A DNA stretch of 14,085 bases from DASVBJ01 sp036375895. GTDB lineage: Bacteria > Actinomycetota > Actinomycetes > JACCUZ01. The notes below the pieces were generated by a model. That model was not told where the DNA came from. It searched no databases and saw only the letters and a list, made by a program, of their open reading frames with translations. The DNA lies in contig DASVBJ010000163.1 in the NCBI GenBank assembly GCA_036375895.1, positions 1-14,085 on the forward strand, written 5' to 3'. Made by a program: the position numbers and the translations under genes. Positions 1 to 6,712 of this stretch are shown here, in pieces; within the stretch, counting starts at the first letter, position 1; each line of letters starts with the position of its first letter.

Positions 1-858
1 CGCGTCGACGTCGCCGCCGTCCGCGTGGATCCGCTCGAGCATCTCCAGGACCGCCTGGTTGGCGCCGCCGTGCAACGGGCCGAACAACGCGTTGACCCCG
101 GCGGACACCGACGCGAACAGGTTGGCGTGGCTCGAGCCGACCAGGCGCACCGTCGAGGTGGAGCAGTTCTGCTCGTGGTCGGCGTGCAGCACGAACAGCA
201 TGTCGAGGACGCGCGCCATGGTGGGGTCGACCTCGTACGGCGCTGCCGGCACGCCGAACGTCATGCGCAGGAAGTTCTCGACGTAGCCGAGCGAGTTGTC
301 GGGGTAGAGCAGCGGCTGACCGACCGACTTCTTGTAGGCGTAGGCGGCGATGGTCGGCAGCTTGGCCAGTAGCCGCACGGTCGAGATCTCGACGTGCTCC
401 TGGTCGAACGGGTCGAGGCTGTCCTGGTAGAAGGTGGACAGCGCGCTCACCGCGGACGACAGCACCGCCATCGGGTGCGCATCGCGCGGGAAGCCTTCGA
501 AGAACCGCTTGAGCTCCTCGTGCAGCAGCGTGTGGACCCGGATCCGGGCGGCGAAGTCCTCGAGCTCGGCAGGGGTCGGCAGCTCGCCGTAGATGAGCAG
601 GTAGGACGTCTCGAGGAACGAGGCCTGCTCGGCGAGCTGGTCGATCGGGTAGCCGCGGTAGCGCAGGATGCCGGCGTCACCGTCGATGAAGGTGATCTTC
701 GACGTGCAGGACGCGGTGTTGACGAAGCCCGGGTCCAGCGTGACGTAACCCGTCTCCTTGAGCAGCTTGGTGACGTCCAGCCCGGACGGATCCTCGGTCG
801 CGGCCGTGACCGGAAGAGGCAGCTGACCACCGGGGTGCTTGAGCTCGAAGTCGGCCAT
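1..858 (-). CDS. gltA: Citrate synthase, GltA2-like (C-terminus beyond window)
   Basis: Condenses acetyl-CoA and oxaloacetate to citrate, the entry step of the TCA cycle, in the cytoplasm. The 286 visible residues start MADFELKHPGGQLPL and include IDGDAGILRYRGYPID (58-73), a GltA hallmark; LHADHEQNCSTSTVRL (224-239), with the oxaloacetate-contacting histidines; and GPLHGGANQAV (260-270), whose H263 corresponds to the catalytic His264 of E. coli GltA. The text resembles mycobacterial GltA2 (about 430 residues), so roughly the last third, with the second catalytic His and Asp, lies left of the window. The ATG is chosen because an AAGGAAGA ribosome site lies about ten bases upstream and the N-terminus fits the family. 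The gene is monocistronic or first in its unit; the upstream 190 bp hold overlapping hairpins. The family call is near certain; only the exact paralogue name (gltA or gltA2) is open. Confidence 0.97.
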   Translation of the reverse strand, partial: MADFELKHPGGQLPLPVTAATEDPSGLDVTKLLKETGYVTLDPGFVNTASCTSKITFIDGDAGILRYRGYPIDQLAEQASFLETSYLLIYGELPTPAELEDFAARIRVHTLLHEELKRFFEGFPRDAHPMAVLSSAVSALSTFYQDSLDPFDQEHVEISTVRLLAKLPTIAAYAYKKSVGQPLLYPDNSLGYVENFLRMTFGVPAAPYEVDPTMARVLDMLFVLHADHEQNCSTSTVRLVGSSHANLFASVSAGVNALFGPLHGGANQAVLEMLERIHADGGDVDA

Positions 859-917
859 GGCCAGTGGTCTTCCTTCCGTTCCGTACGCCGATCAGGCGCC
901 GAGCGCCGCTCGTGCCT

Positions 918-947
918 CCGCCGGGTAGGCGGTCGGGTGACGACCGC
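918..947 (-). promoter_or_regulatory. Two overlapping, mutually exclusive hairpins upstream of gltA
   Basis: On the minus strand a perfect 7-bp stem with 5-nt loop (GCGGTCG / CGACCGC, 929-947) shares its 3' arm with a second stem (CCGCC / GGCGG, 918-932). Only one can form at a time. It lies about 60-90 bases upstream of the gltA start and about 100 bases downstream of the VOC gene stop, so it could be a leader structure of gltA, a terminator for the upstream operon, or chance in GC-rich DNA. There is no T-run and no known riboswitch pattern. Confidence 0.25.
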
Positions 948-1049
948 GCGCGGCGGGACGACGCTCCCTCGTGGACTCTTCCCCTGAAGTTTTGCAGACG
1001 CGTCGGCCCCGTGCCGAGGCACCCGTGTTCCCGGCCCTCCGACCGGCCC

Positions 1050-1727
1050 TCAGCCCTCGGTGAAGGCACAGAACTCGTTGCCCTCCGGGTCGGCGAGCAC
1101 GTGCCAGGCGATGTCACCACCGGGCCGCCGGAGCACCGACGCGCCGGCCTCGACGAGCGGCTGCACGTCGTCGACCGAGACGTCCCAGTGGATGCGGTTC
1201 TTGACCGTCTTGGGCTCCGGGACCGAGGCGAAGTCCATCGTGAGGATCGGCATGCCGGGCACACCCCGAACGGTGGAGAAGCCCCTCTCGTCGTCGACGA
1301 CCTCGGCCCCGTAGACCCGGCCCCACCAGCGTGCCTGCGCCGCATGGTCGGCGCTGTCGACCCCGAGGCCGTGCAGCCGGTCGGCCGGCAGGTCGTCCCG
1401 CAGGAAGGCGCAGAACTCGCCGCCCTCCGGGTCGGCCATGACCGTCCAGCGCCGGTCGTCACCCTCCGGCACCAGCACCCGCGCCCCGAGGGCCTCCAGC
1501 GCGGCGATGCTCGCGGCGTAGACGTCGAAGTGCACCCGGTGCTTCACCGACCTTGCCTCGGGCACCCGGTTGAACCAGACCGTGTGGCCCGGCGTCGGCC
1601 CGAAGACGCCGCCCTCACCGTGCTCGGACGGCTCCCACCTGCGGTCGAGCACCGCCGCCCAGAACCGCCCGAGCCGCGGCGGCTCGGTGGCGTCCACGCA
1701 GACCTTCTTGAACCGAGCCATGGCCAT
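1050..1727 (-). CDS. VOC (glyoxalase/bleomycin-resistance-like) protein, two tandem domains
   Basis: A 225-residue protein built from two similar VOC halves, about residues 3-108 and 117-222. The repeat is plain: KHRVHFDV (62-69) matches KNRIHWDV (176-183), and DPEGGEFCAF (99-108) matches DPEGNEFCAF (213-222); the paired His and Glu positions are those that bind metal in many VOC enzymes. VOC proteins are small cytosolic enzymes or binding proteins (glyoxalases, dioxygenases, antibiotic binders); this one resembles the Glyoxalase_6-type actinobacterial proteins of unknown substrate. The start is uncertain: ATG at 1727 (MAMARFKK), ATG at 1721, or an in-frame GTG at 1733 are possible, with no strong ribosome site. 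It follows the alcohol dehydrogenase by 19 bp on the same strand, so the two are probably co-transcribed. Confidence 0.85.
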   Translation of the reverse strand: MAMARFKKVCVDATEPPRLGRFWAAVLDRRWEPSEHGEGGVFGPTPGHTVWFNRVPEARSVKHRVHFDVYAASIAALEALGARVLVPEGDDRRWTVMADPEGGEFCAFLRDDLPADRLHGLGVDSADHAAQARWWGRVYGAEVVDDERGFSTVRGVPGMPILTMDFASVPEPKTVKNRIHWDVSVDDVQPLVEAGASVLRRPGGDIAWHVLADPEGNEFCAFTEG

Positions 1728-1746
1728 GGTCACACCGTAGCGACGG

Positions 1747-2796
1747 TCACCGCGCTCCGAGCTCGACGACCGTGACACCGGCCGGGCCGCCGGGCTCCCC
1801 CATCGCGGCGAGGGCCCGGCCCGCATCGGCCAGCCCGATGCGACGCGTCACCAGCCGCTCCGGCTGCAGCCGACCGGACGCGACGAGCCCGAGCATCTCG
1901 TCGTAGGCATGGGCGGCCATGCCGTGGCTGCCCACGATCTCCAGCTCGTGGAAGATCACCCGGGACATGGGCAACGCCGGCTCGCCGAGTGCCGGCGGCA
2001 GCAGACCGACCTGCACGTGCCGTCCGCGCTTGCGCAGGCTGCGGATCGACGCGGCGCAGGTGCCCTGGCTGCCCAGCGCGTCGAGCGACACGTGCACCCC
2101 GCCGCCGCTGGCCCGGCGTACCGCGCGGCCGGCGTCGTCGCCGGCGGACGCGTCGACCGTCACGCCCGCGCCCAGCTGCCGGGCCAGGTCCAGCGCGGCC
2201 GGGTTGACGTCGACCGCGACCACGTGCGCGCCGGCCGCGCTCGCGATCATCACCGCCGACAGGCCCACGCCACCGCAGCCGTGCACGGCCACCCACTCGC
2301 CCGCCCGGACGCGCCCTTGTGCCAGCACCGCCCGGTACGCCGTGGCGAACCGGCAGCCCAGTCCGGCCGCCGTCGCCGCGTCGAGCCCGTCGGGCAGCGC
2401 CACCAGGTTGACGTCGGCGTGGTCCAGCGCAACGAGGTCGGCGAAGGACCCCCAGCCGGTGAAGCCCGGCTGCGTCTGCCGGTCGCAGATCTGGTGGTCG
2501 CCGGCCAGGCACCGGGGGCACGTCCCGCAGGCGCACACGAACGGCACGGTCACCCGGTCGCCGGGGCGCCACCGCGTCACGTCGGGGCCGACCTCCGCGA
2601 CGACCCCGGCCAGCTCGTGGCCGGGCACGTGCGGCAGCCGGATCGTCGGGTCGTGCCCGGCCCAGGCGTGCCAGTCGCTCCGGCACAGCCCGGTCGCCTC
2701 GACCCGCACCACCACGCCGTGCGGAGCCGGCGCCGGGTCGGGCACCTCCCGCAGCTCCGGCTCGCGCCCGTACTCGTCGAACACCACGGCCCGCAT
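1747..2796 (-). CDS. Zinc-dependent, NAD-type alcohol dehydrogenase (MDR family)
   Basis: A full-length 349-residue medium-chain dehydrogenase, expected to oxidise alcohols or reduce aldehydes in the cytoplasm. Catalytic zinc ligands are C38 (TGLCRSDWHAW), H60-E61 (PGHE) and C148 (GLGCRFATAY). The structural zinc lobe has the four-cysteine pattern C90, C93, C96, C104. The Rossmann motif GCGGVG (173-178) is followed by VVAVDVN with D196 at the end of the second strand, which favours NAD over NADP. All key residues are intact. The substrate cannot be told. The gene is divergent from mprA across a 64-bp gap and is followed after 19 bp by the VOC gene, a pairing that could suit aldehyde or methylglyoxal-type chemistry, but that is inference. 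Confidence 0.93.
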   Translation of the reverse strand: MRAVVFDEYGREPELREVPDPAPAPHGVVVRVEATGLCRSDWHAWAGHDPTIRLPHVPGHELAGVVAEVGPDVTRWRPGDRVTVPFVCACGTCPRCLAGDHQICDRQTQPGFTGWGSFADLVALDHADVNLVALPDGLDAATAAGLGCRFATAYRAVLAQGRVRAGEWVAVHGCGGVGLSAVMIASAAGAHVVAVDVNPAALDLARQLGAGVTVDASAGDDAGRAVRRASGGGVHVSLDALGSQGTCAASIRSLRKRGRHVQVGLLPPALGEPALPMSRVIFHELEIVGSHGMAAHAYDEMLGLVASGRLQPERLVTRRIGLADAGRALAAMGEPGGPAGVTVVELGAR

Positions 2797-2821
2797 GCCG
2801 CCCGAGGCTACCCAGTCCGGC

Positions 2822-2840
2822 TCTCAGCCTCTCCTCAGGC
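2822..2840 (+). promoter_or_regulatory. Putative MprA-type tandem repeat upstream of mprA
   Basis: TCTCAGCC (2822-2829) and CCTCAGGC (2833-2840) form two 8-bp direct repeats separated by 3 bp, i.e. an 11-bp period. Mycobacterial MprA is reported to bind two loosely conserved 8-bp repeats separated by 3 bp, and MprA autoregulates. The pair ends 20 bp before the mprA ATG; a -10-like CAGGAT lies at 2849-2854. The same layout is found upstream of pepD. Binding is inferred. Confidence 0.6.
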
Positions 2841-2860
2841 CGCCGGTGCAGGATGGCGGC

Positions 2861-3541
2861 ATGCGGATCCTCGTCGTGGACGACGACCGGGCGGTGCGAG
2901 AGTCGCTGCGCCGCTCGTTGGCGTTCAACGGCTACGAGGTCGACCTCGCGGCCGACGGCGCGGACGCGCTGACCCGGGTGGCCGCCGTGCACCCGGACGC
3001 CGTGGTCCTCGACGTGATGATGCCGCGGGTCGGCGGCCTCGAGGCGTGCCGACGGCTGCGCGCCGACGGCGACGACGTGCCGATCCTGGTCCTGACGGCC
3101 CGCGACTCGGTCGCCGACCGGGTCGCCGGGCTGGACGCCGGCGCCGACGACTACCTCGTCAAGCCCTTCGCCCTCGAGGAGCTGCTCGCGCGGCTGCGCG
3201 CCCTGCTGCGCCGCTCCGCCGCCGGCGCGACCGGGCCCGAGGTGCTGACCTTCGCCGACCTGACCCTCGACCCGACCACCCGCGAGGTGACGCGAGGCGG
3301 CCGCGAGATCCGGCTGACCCGCACCGAGCACTCGCTGCTCGAGCTGTTCCTCCGCCACCCGCGCCAGGTGCTCACCCGGGACCGGATCCTCGAGGAGGTG
3401 TGGGGCTACGACTTCCCCACGACCGCCAACTCGCTCGAGGTCTACGTCGGCTACCTGCGCCGCAAGACCGAGGCGGAGGGCGAGCCACGGCTGCTGCACA
3501 CCGTCCGCGGGGTGGGCTACGTCCTGCGCGAGACCCCGTGA
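2861..3541 (+). CDS. mprA: OmpR-family response regulator, MprA ortholog
   Basis: A 226-residue two-component regulator that, when phosphorylated by MprB, binds DNA and controls envelope-stress genes. The receiver domain (1-115) has the acidic pocket DDD (7-9), the phosphorylation site in VLDVMMP (D52 region), the LTARDS switch threonine and the LVKPF lysine. The winged-helix domain follows (about 130-223) with LTRTEHSLLE, VLTRDRILEEVWGYDF, the LEVYVGYLRRKTEAEG recognition region and HTVRGVGYVLRETP. Whole stretches match mycobacterial MprA as I know it. The ATG follows AGGA by seven bases, but the -10-like CAGGAT ending seven bases upstream also allows a leaderless transcript. Its stop overlaps the mprB GTG. 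The tandem repeat at 2822-2840 suggests autoregulation. Confidence 0.95.
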   Translation: MRILVVDDDRAVRESLRRSLAFNGYEVDLAADGADALTRVAAVHPDAVVLDVMMPRVGGLEACRRLRADGDDVPILVLTARDSVADRVAGLDAGADDYLVKPFALEELLARLRALLRRSAAGATGPEVLTFADLTLDPTTREVTRGGREIRLTRTEHSLLELFLRHPRQVLTRDRILEEVWGYDFPTTANSLEVYVGYLRRKTEAEGEPRLLHTVRGVGYVLRETP

Positions 3542-4980
3542 CGGCGCGCGTCGCGGAGCGCCTGCCCCACGTCGTACGCCGGGCCGGGCCGGCGTTCTCG
3601 CGGCTCGCGTTGCGCACCCGGGTGAGCGTGCTGGCCGCGCTCGGTGTCGGCCTCGCGGTGGCGCTCACCTCAGCCGCCGCCTACGTCACCGTCAGCCAGC
3701 AGCTGCGGGAGCGGCGCGACGACGGCCTGGTGGCCCGCGCCAACGCCGCCCTGTCCACGCCGCTTGCCGACCCGTCGCTGCTGGTCCGCGTGCCGGCCGC
3801 CGCGCTGGGGGCCGCCGACCTGCGCATCGCGTTGCTGCGTGACGACCGCACCGCCTTCACGGCCCTGGGCCGGCTGGGCGCCCCGCCGCTCGGCGCACCC
3901 GAGCTGGCGGTGGCCCGCGGCGGCCTCGAGCAGTCGGTGCGCACCGCGCCGGTCGGCGGCACCGACTTCCGGGTCGTGGCCGTCCCCGTGCCCGCCTCGC
4001 CCGGCGGGCCGGGCTATGCGCTGGTGCTCGCGCAGTCGACGGCCGAGATCGAGCAGACCCTCGACCGGCTGGGGCTGGTGCTGCTCGTCGTGGGCGGCGC
4101 GGGGGTCGCCCTCGCGGCCTACGCCGGACTGGTCATCGCCCGCACCGGCCTGCGGCCCGTCGAGCGGCTGACGCTCGCTGCCGAGCGCGTGGCGGCCACC
4201 GACCGGCTCGACCCGATCGAGGTGCACGGCAGCGACGAGATCGCCCGCCTGTCGCGCGCCTTCAACGAGATGCTGGCGGCGCTGTCGGCCTCCCGCGACC
4301 GGCAACGGGCGCTGGTGGCCGACGCCGGCCACGAGCTGCGCACCCCGCTCACCAGCCTGCGGACGAACCTCGACCTGCTGGCGCAGAGCGAGGGGCGCGC
4401 GGGCCTGACCGACCAGGACCGGGCCGAGCTGCTCGCCGACGTGCAGGCGCAGGTCGCCGAGCTGAGCGACCTGGTCGGCGACCTGGTCGAGCTCGCCCGG
4501 GACGAGCCGGCCGCCCGGGGTGCGGAGCCGGTCGACCTGGCCGACGTCGTGGCCCGCGCGGTCGAGCGGGTGACCCGCCGGGCACCCGCCGTGCGGTTCG
4601 AGACCCGCACCGCGTCCTGGGTGCTGCCCGGCGACGCGCAGGCCCTGGAACGGGCGGTGACCAACCTGCTGGACAACGCCGCCAAGTGGAGCCCACCCGG
4701 AGCCACGGTCACCACCACCCTGCACGACGGGGTGCTGCAGGTGCGCGACGAGGGGCCGGGCATCGCCGACGCCGACCTGCCGCACGTCTTCGACCGCTTC
4801 TACCGGTCACCGGAGGCGCGCGCGCTGCCCGGCTCCGGTCTCGGGCTCGCCATCGTGCGGCATGCCGTCGAGCGGCACGGCGGCACGGTGACCGCGGCCC
4901 GGGCACCCGACGGCGGGACGGTCATGACCGCCTGCTTCCCACCCGCCGGCCCGACCTCAGGCACCCTCCCCCCGGACTGA
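3538..4980 (+). CDS. mprB: Membrane sensor histidine kinase, MprB ortholog
   Basis: A 480-residue sensor kinase, partner of MprA. The GTG start shares GTGA with the mprA stop, a translational-coupling arrangement also expected for mprAB. Membrane helices lie at about 31-52 and 178-200, enclosing an extracytoplasmic domain of about 125 residues. HAMP follows (about 201-253), then the dimerisation/phosphoacceptor helix with H265 in AGHELRTPLTSLR, the N box around TNLLDNAAKW (375-384), the G1 box RDEGPGI (403-409), the F box FDRFYRS and the G2 box GSGLGLAIV (432-440). All catalytic boxes are intact. It is slightly shorter than M. tuberculosis MprB (about 504). In mycobacteria the sensor domain is thought to monitor envelope stress and interact with chaperones; the downstream HtrA protease fits that role. 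Confidence 0.94.
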   Translation: MTARVAERLPHVVRRAGPAFSRLALRTRVSVLAALGVGLAVALTSAAAYVTVSQQLRERRDDGLVARANAALSTPLADPSLLVRVPAAALGAADLRIALLRDDRTAFTALGRLGAPPLGAPELAVARGGLEQSVRTAPVGGTDFRVVAVPVPASPGGPGYALVLAQSTAEIEQTLDRLGLVLLVVGGAGVALAAYAGLVIARTGLRPVERLTLAAERVAATDRLDPIEVHGSDEIARLSRAFNEMLAALSASRDRQRALVADAGHELRTPLTSLRTNLDLLAQSEGRAGLTDQDRAELLADVQAQVAELSDLVGDLVELARDEPAARGAEPVDLADVVARAVERVTRRAPAVRFETRTASWVLPGDAQALERAVTNLLDNAAKWSPPGATVTTTLHDGVLQVRDEGPGIADADLPHVFDRFYRSPEARALPGSGLGLAIVRHAVERHGGTVTAARAPDGGTVMTACFPPAGPTSGTLPPD

Positions 4981-4996
4981 TCACCTGCGCCCGGGG

Positions 4997-5037
4997 TCTT
5001 GGCCAACTCTTGGGCGGCTCTCAGGCCGGTCTCAGGT
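4997..5037 (+). promoter_or_regulatory. Four tandem 8-bp repeats at exact 11-bp period upstream of pepD (MprA boxes)
   Basis: Repeats start at 4997 (TCTTGGCC), 5008 (TCTTGGGC), 5019 (TCTCAGGC) and 5030 (TCTCAGGT), each followed by a 3-bp spacer. The last two match the two-8-mer, 3-bp-spacer MprA box design and resemble the pair before mprA. The first two are a variant pair in the same helical phase. The block fills most of the 77 bp between mprB and pepD, indicating a separate regulated promoter for pepD. A -10-like CATCCT lies at 5046-5051. Confidence 0.65.
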
Positions 5038-5057
5038 GCCTCACACATCCTGAGGTC

Positions 5058-6275
5058 ATGACCGAGACGACCAGCCCCCTCCCGCCGTACCAGCCCCTCG
5101 ACAGCCACGTCGGCGGCGGCGCGCCGCACGACCCGTGGTCTCCCCCGCAGCAGCCGCCGCCCCCGCAGCCACCCGCTCCCCCGCGACGGGGGCCGCGCCG
5201 CGGGGTGGCCCTGCTCGTCGCGGTCGCGCTCGGAGCCGGCCTCGTCGGCGGCGGGGCCGGCGCGGCGCTCACTGCCGCGACGGAGGACAAGCCGGCCGTG
5301 GTCAACGCGCTCGACGCCAAGCCGTCCGGTGCCGACGCGCCCACCGGCTCGGTCGAGCGGGTCGCGGCCGCCGTGCTGCCGAGCGTCGTGTCGATCGAGG
5401 TCCGCACCGCGGGCGGCGGCGGCGAGGGCACCGGCGTGATCCTCAGCTCGGACGGGCTCATCCTCACCAACAACCACGTCGTCGCCGCCGCGGCCCAGGG
5501 CGGCACCCTGCGGGTGACGTTCAACGACGGCACGAGCAAGGCGGCCACCATCGTGGGCCGCGACCCGGTCACCGACCTCGCGGTCATCCGCGCGCAGGGG
5601 GCAAGCGGCCTCCGTCCGGCCACGCTCGGCGACTCGTCGACCCTCGACCCGGGACAGGCCGTGGTCGCCATCGGCTCCCCGCTGGGCCTGCAGGGCACGG
5701 TCACCAGCGGCATCGTCAGCGCCCTCGACCGGCCGGTGCGCACCGGCGGCGGCGACGCCTCGGGCGAGGACCGCAGCACGGTGATCGACGCCATCCAGAC
5801 CGACGCGGCGATCAACCCCGGCAACTCCGGTGGCCCCCTGGTCGACATGCAGGGCCGGGTCGTCGGCATCAACAGCGCGATCGCGAGCCTGGGCAGCGGC
5901 CTGGGCGGCCAGTCCGGCTCGATCGGCCTGGGCTTCGCCATCCCCGCGAACCAGGCCCGCCGCATCGCCGACCAGCTCACCAAGACCGGGCAGGCGGTGC
6001 ACGCGCAGCTCGGGGTGAGCGTGAGCGACGCGTCGAGCAGCAGCGGGGAGACCGGCGCCGGCATCGCCGCGGTCCAGCCCGGCAGCGCCGCCGCGAAGGC
6101 CGGGCTGCGGGCGGGCGACGTGGTCACCCGGGTCGGCGACCGCGCCGTCGACAGCGCGGACGCGCTGATCGCGGCGGTCCGGTCGCAGCCGCCGGGGGCG
6201 AAGGTCACGCTCACGGTGGTGCGCGACGGGTCGACCCGCACCACCGCGGTGACGCTCGGCAGCGACGGCTCCTGA
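5058..6275 (+). CDS. pepD: Membrane-anchored HtrA-like serine protease with PDZ domain, PepD ortholog
   Basis: A 405-residue trypsin-like protease/chaperone acting outside the membrane in envelope quality control. Layout: Pro-rich cytoplasmic tail (1-48, with a run of Gln/Pro at 28-42), basic RRGPRRG, one membrane helix (about 49-71), protease domain (about 98-305), PDZ domain (about 315-400). The catalytic triad is visible: H140 in LTNNHVV, D173 in TDLAVI, S257 in NPGNSGGP. Length and order match mycobacterial PepD (HtrA2). ATG 5058 is kept because the Pro-rich tail is a PepD trait; the only Shine-Dalgarno-like GAGG sits two bases from the ATG, too close, so the mRNA may be leaderless. It is third in the mprA-mprB-pepD cluster with its own repeat-bearing promoter. 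In M. tuberculosis moaB2 follows pepD; here a hairpin and a gap do. Confidence 0.94.
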   Translation: MTETTSPLPPYQPLDSHVGGGAPHDPWSPPQQPPPPQPPAPPRRGPRRGVALLVAVALGAGLVGGGAGAALTAATEDKPAVVNALDAKPSGADAPTGSVERVAAAVLPSVVSIEVRTAGGGGEGTGVILSSDGLILTNNHVVAAAAQGGTLRVTFNDGTSKAATIVGRDPVTDLAVIRAQGASGLRPATLGDSSTLDPGQAVVAIGSPLGLQGTVTSGIVSALDRPVRTGGGDASGEDRSTVIDAIQTDAAINPGNSGGPLVDMQGRVVGINSAIASLGSGLGGQSGSIGLGFAIPANQARRIADQLTKTGQAVHAQLGVSVSDASSSSGETGAGIAAVQPGSAAAKAGLRAGDVVTRVGDRAVDSADALIAAVRSQPPGAKVTLTVVRDGSTRTTAVTLGSDGS

Positions 6276-6335
6276 GCTGACCGCGTACGGCGTGTCGCAG
6301 CCCGGTCGGCGGGGAAGACTCCGCTAGAAACGACA

Positions 6336-6372
6336 ACAAGGCCCCTCGAAGTATGAGTTCGAGGGGCCTTGT
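6336..6372 (+). terminator. Strong hairpin after pepD, probable terminator
   Basis: A perfect 15-bp stem (ACAAGGCCCCTCGAA / TTCGAGGGGCCTTGT) encloses a 7-nt loop (GTATGAG), 60 bases after the pepD stop. There is no T-run on either side, which is common among actinobacterial terminators. It probably ends the mprAB-pepD transcript. Confidence 0.75.
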
Positions 6373-6712
6373 CGCGACCGCACCACCGTCGCTCCCGGTT
6401 GCCCGGCCCGCGATGGCGCCGGCATGACGTCCGGCCCGCACGGTCTGGCCGTGAGGCTCGTGCGCTCCTCCGCGTCGTCATCCGCGGTGCCTGCGGGTCG
6501 CCCCGCCGGCTCGGGAGCATCGGTCGCCCTTCCGGCCCGTCACCGACCGGGGTGGTCCGGCCAGGGTCTCCCCTTGCCCGACCGCCGCCTGCTGGTGGCG
6601 TGGGGAGATTTCTACAGTCGCGGCGACCCGGCGCGCAAGAGACTTGGCGAAGAAATCTGGGGCATCTGAGTGCGCCCGGAATACGTCGGGCCGGACGGGA
6701 CCTCACTCCGGT
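6373..6712. other. Gene-free stretch between the pepD terminator and the NmrA-like gene
   Basis: About 340 bp with no convincing coding sequence. Open frames exist on both strands but their translations are Arg/Pro/Ser-rich, lack family features and have no good ribosome sites. A -10-like TACAGT lies at 6613-6618 without a matching -35 hexamer. The 6636-6690 part is locally less GC-rich and may hold the promoter of the next gene. I see no RNA gene or riboswitch pattern. Confidence 0.4.

Noticed and set aside
1011..1022. GTGCCGAGGCAC palindrome as a terminator for the VOC gene
   Set aside because: Only four to five base pairs with almost no loop; too weak to call.
1730..3499. A long minus-strand frame (589 codons) over mprA and the alcohol dehydrogenase
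   Set aside because: It is antisense to mprA and out of frame with the dehydrogenase; the composition is low-complexity Arg/Gly/Ala.
6336..6372. The GTTCGAG-like sequence in the hairpin as part of a tRNA T-arm
   Set aside because: The flanking sequence does not form a cloverleaf; the 15-bp stem explains it as a terminator.
6424..6669. Possible 81-codon gene in the gap after pepD
   Set aside because: No ribosome site, no protein-like pattern except a short end, and no family resemblance.
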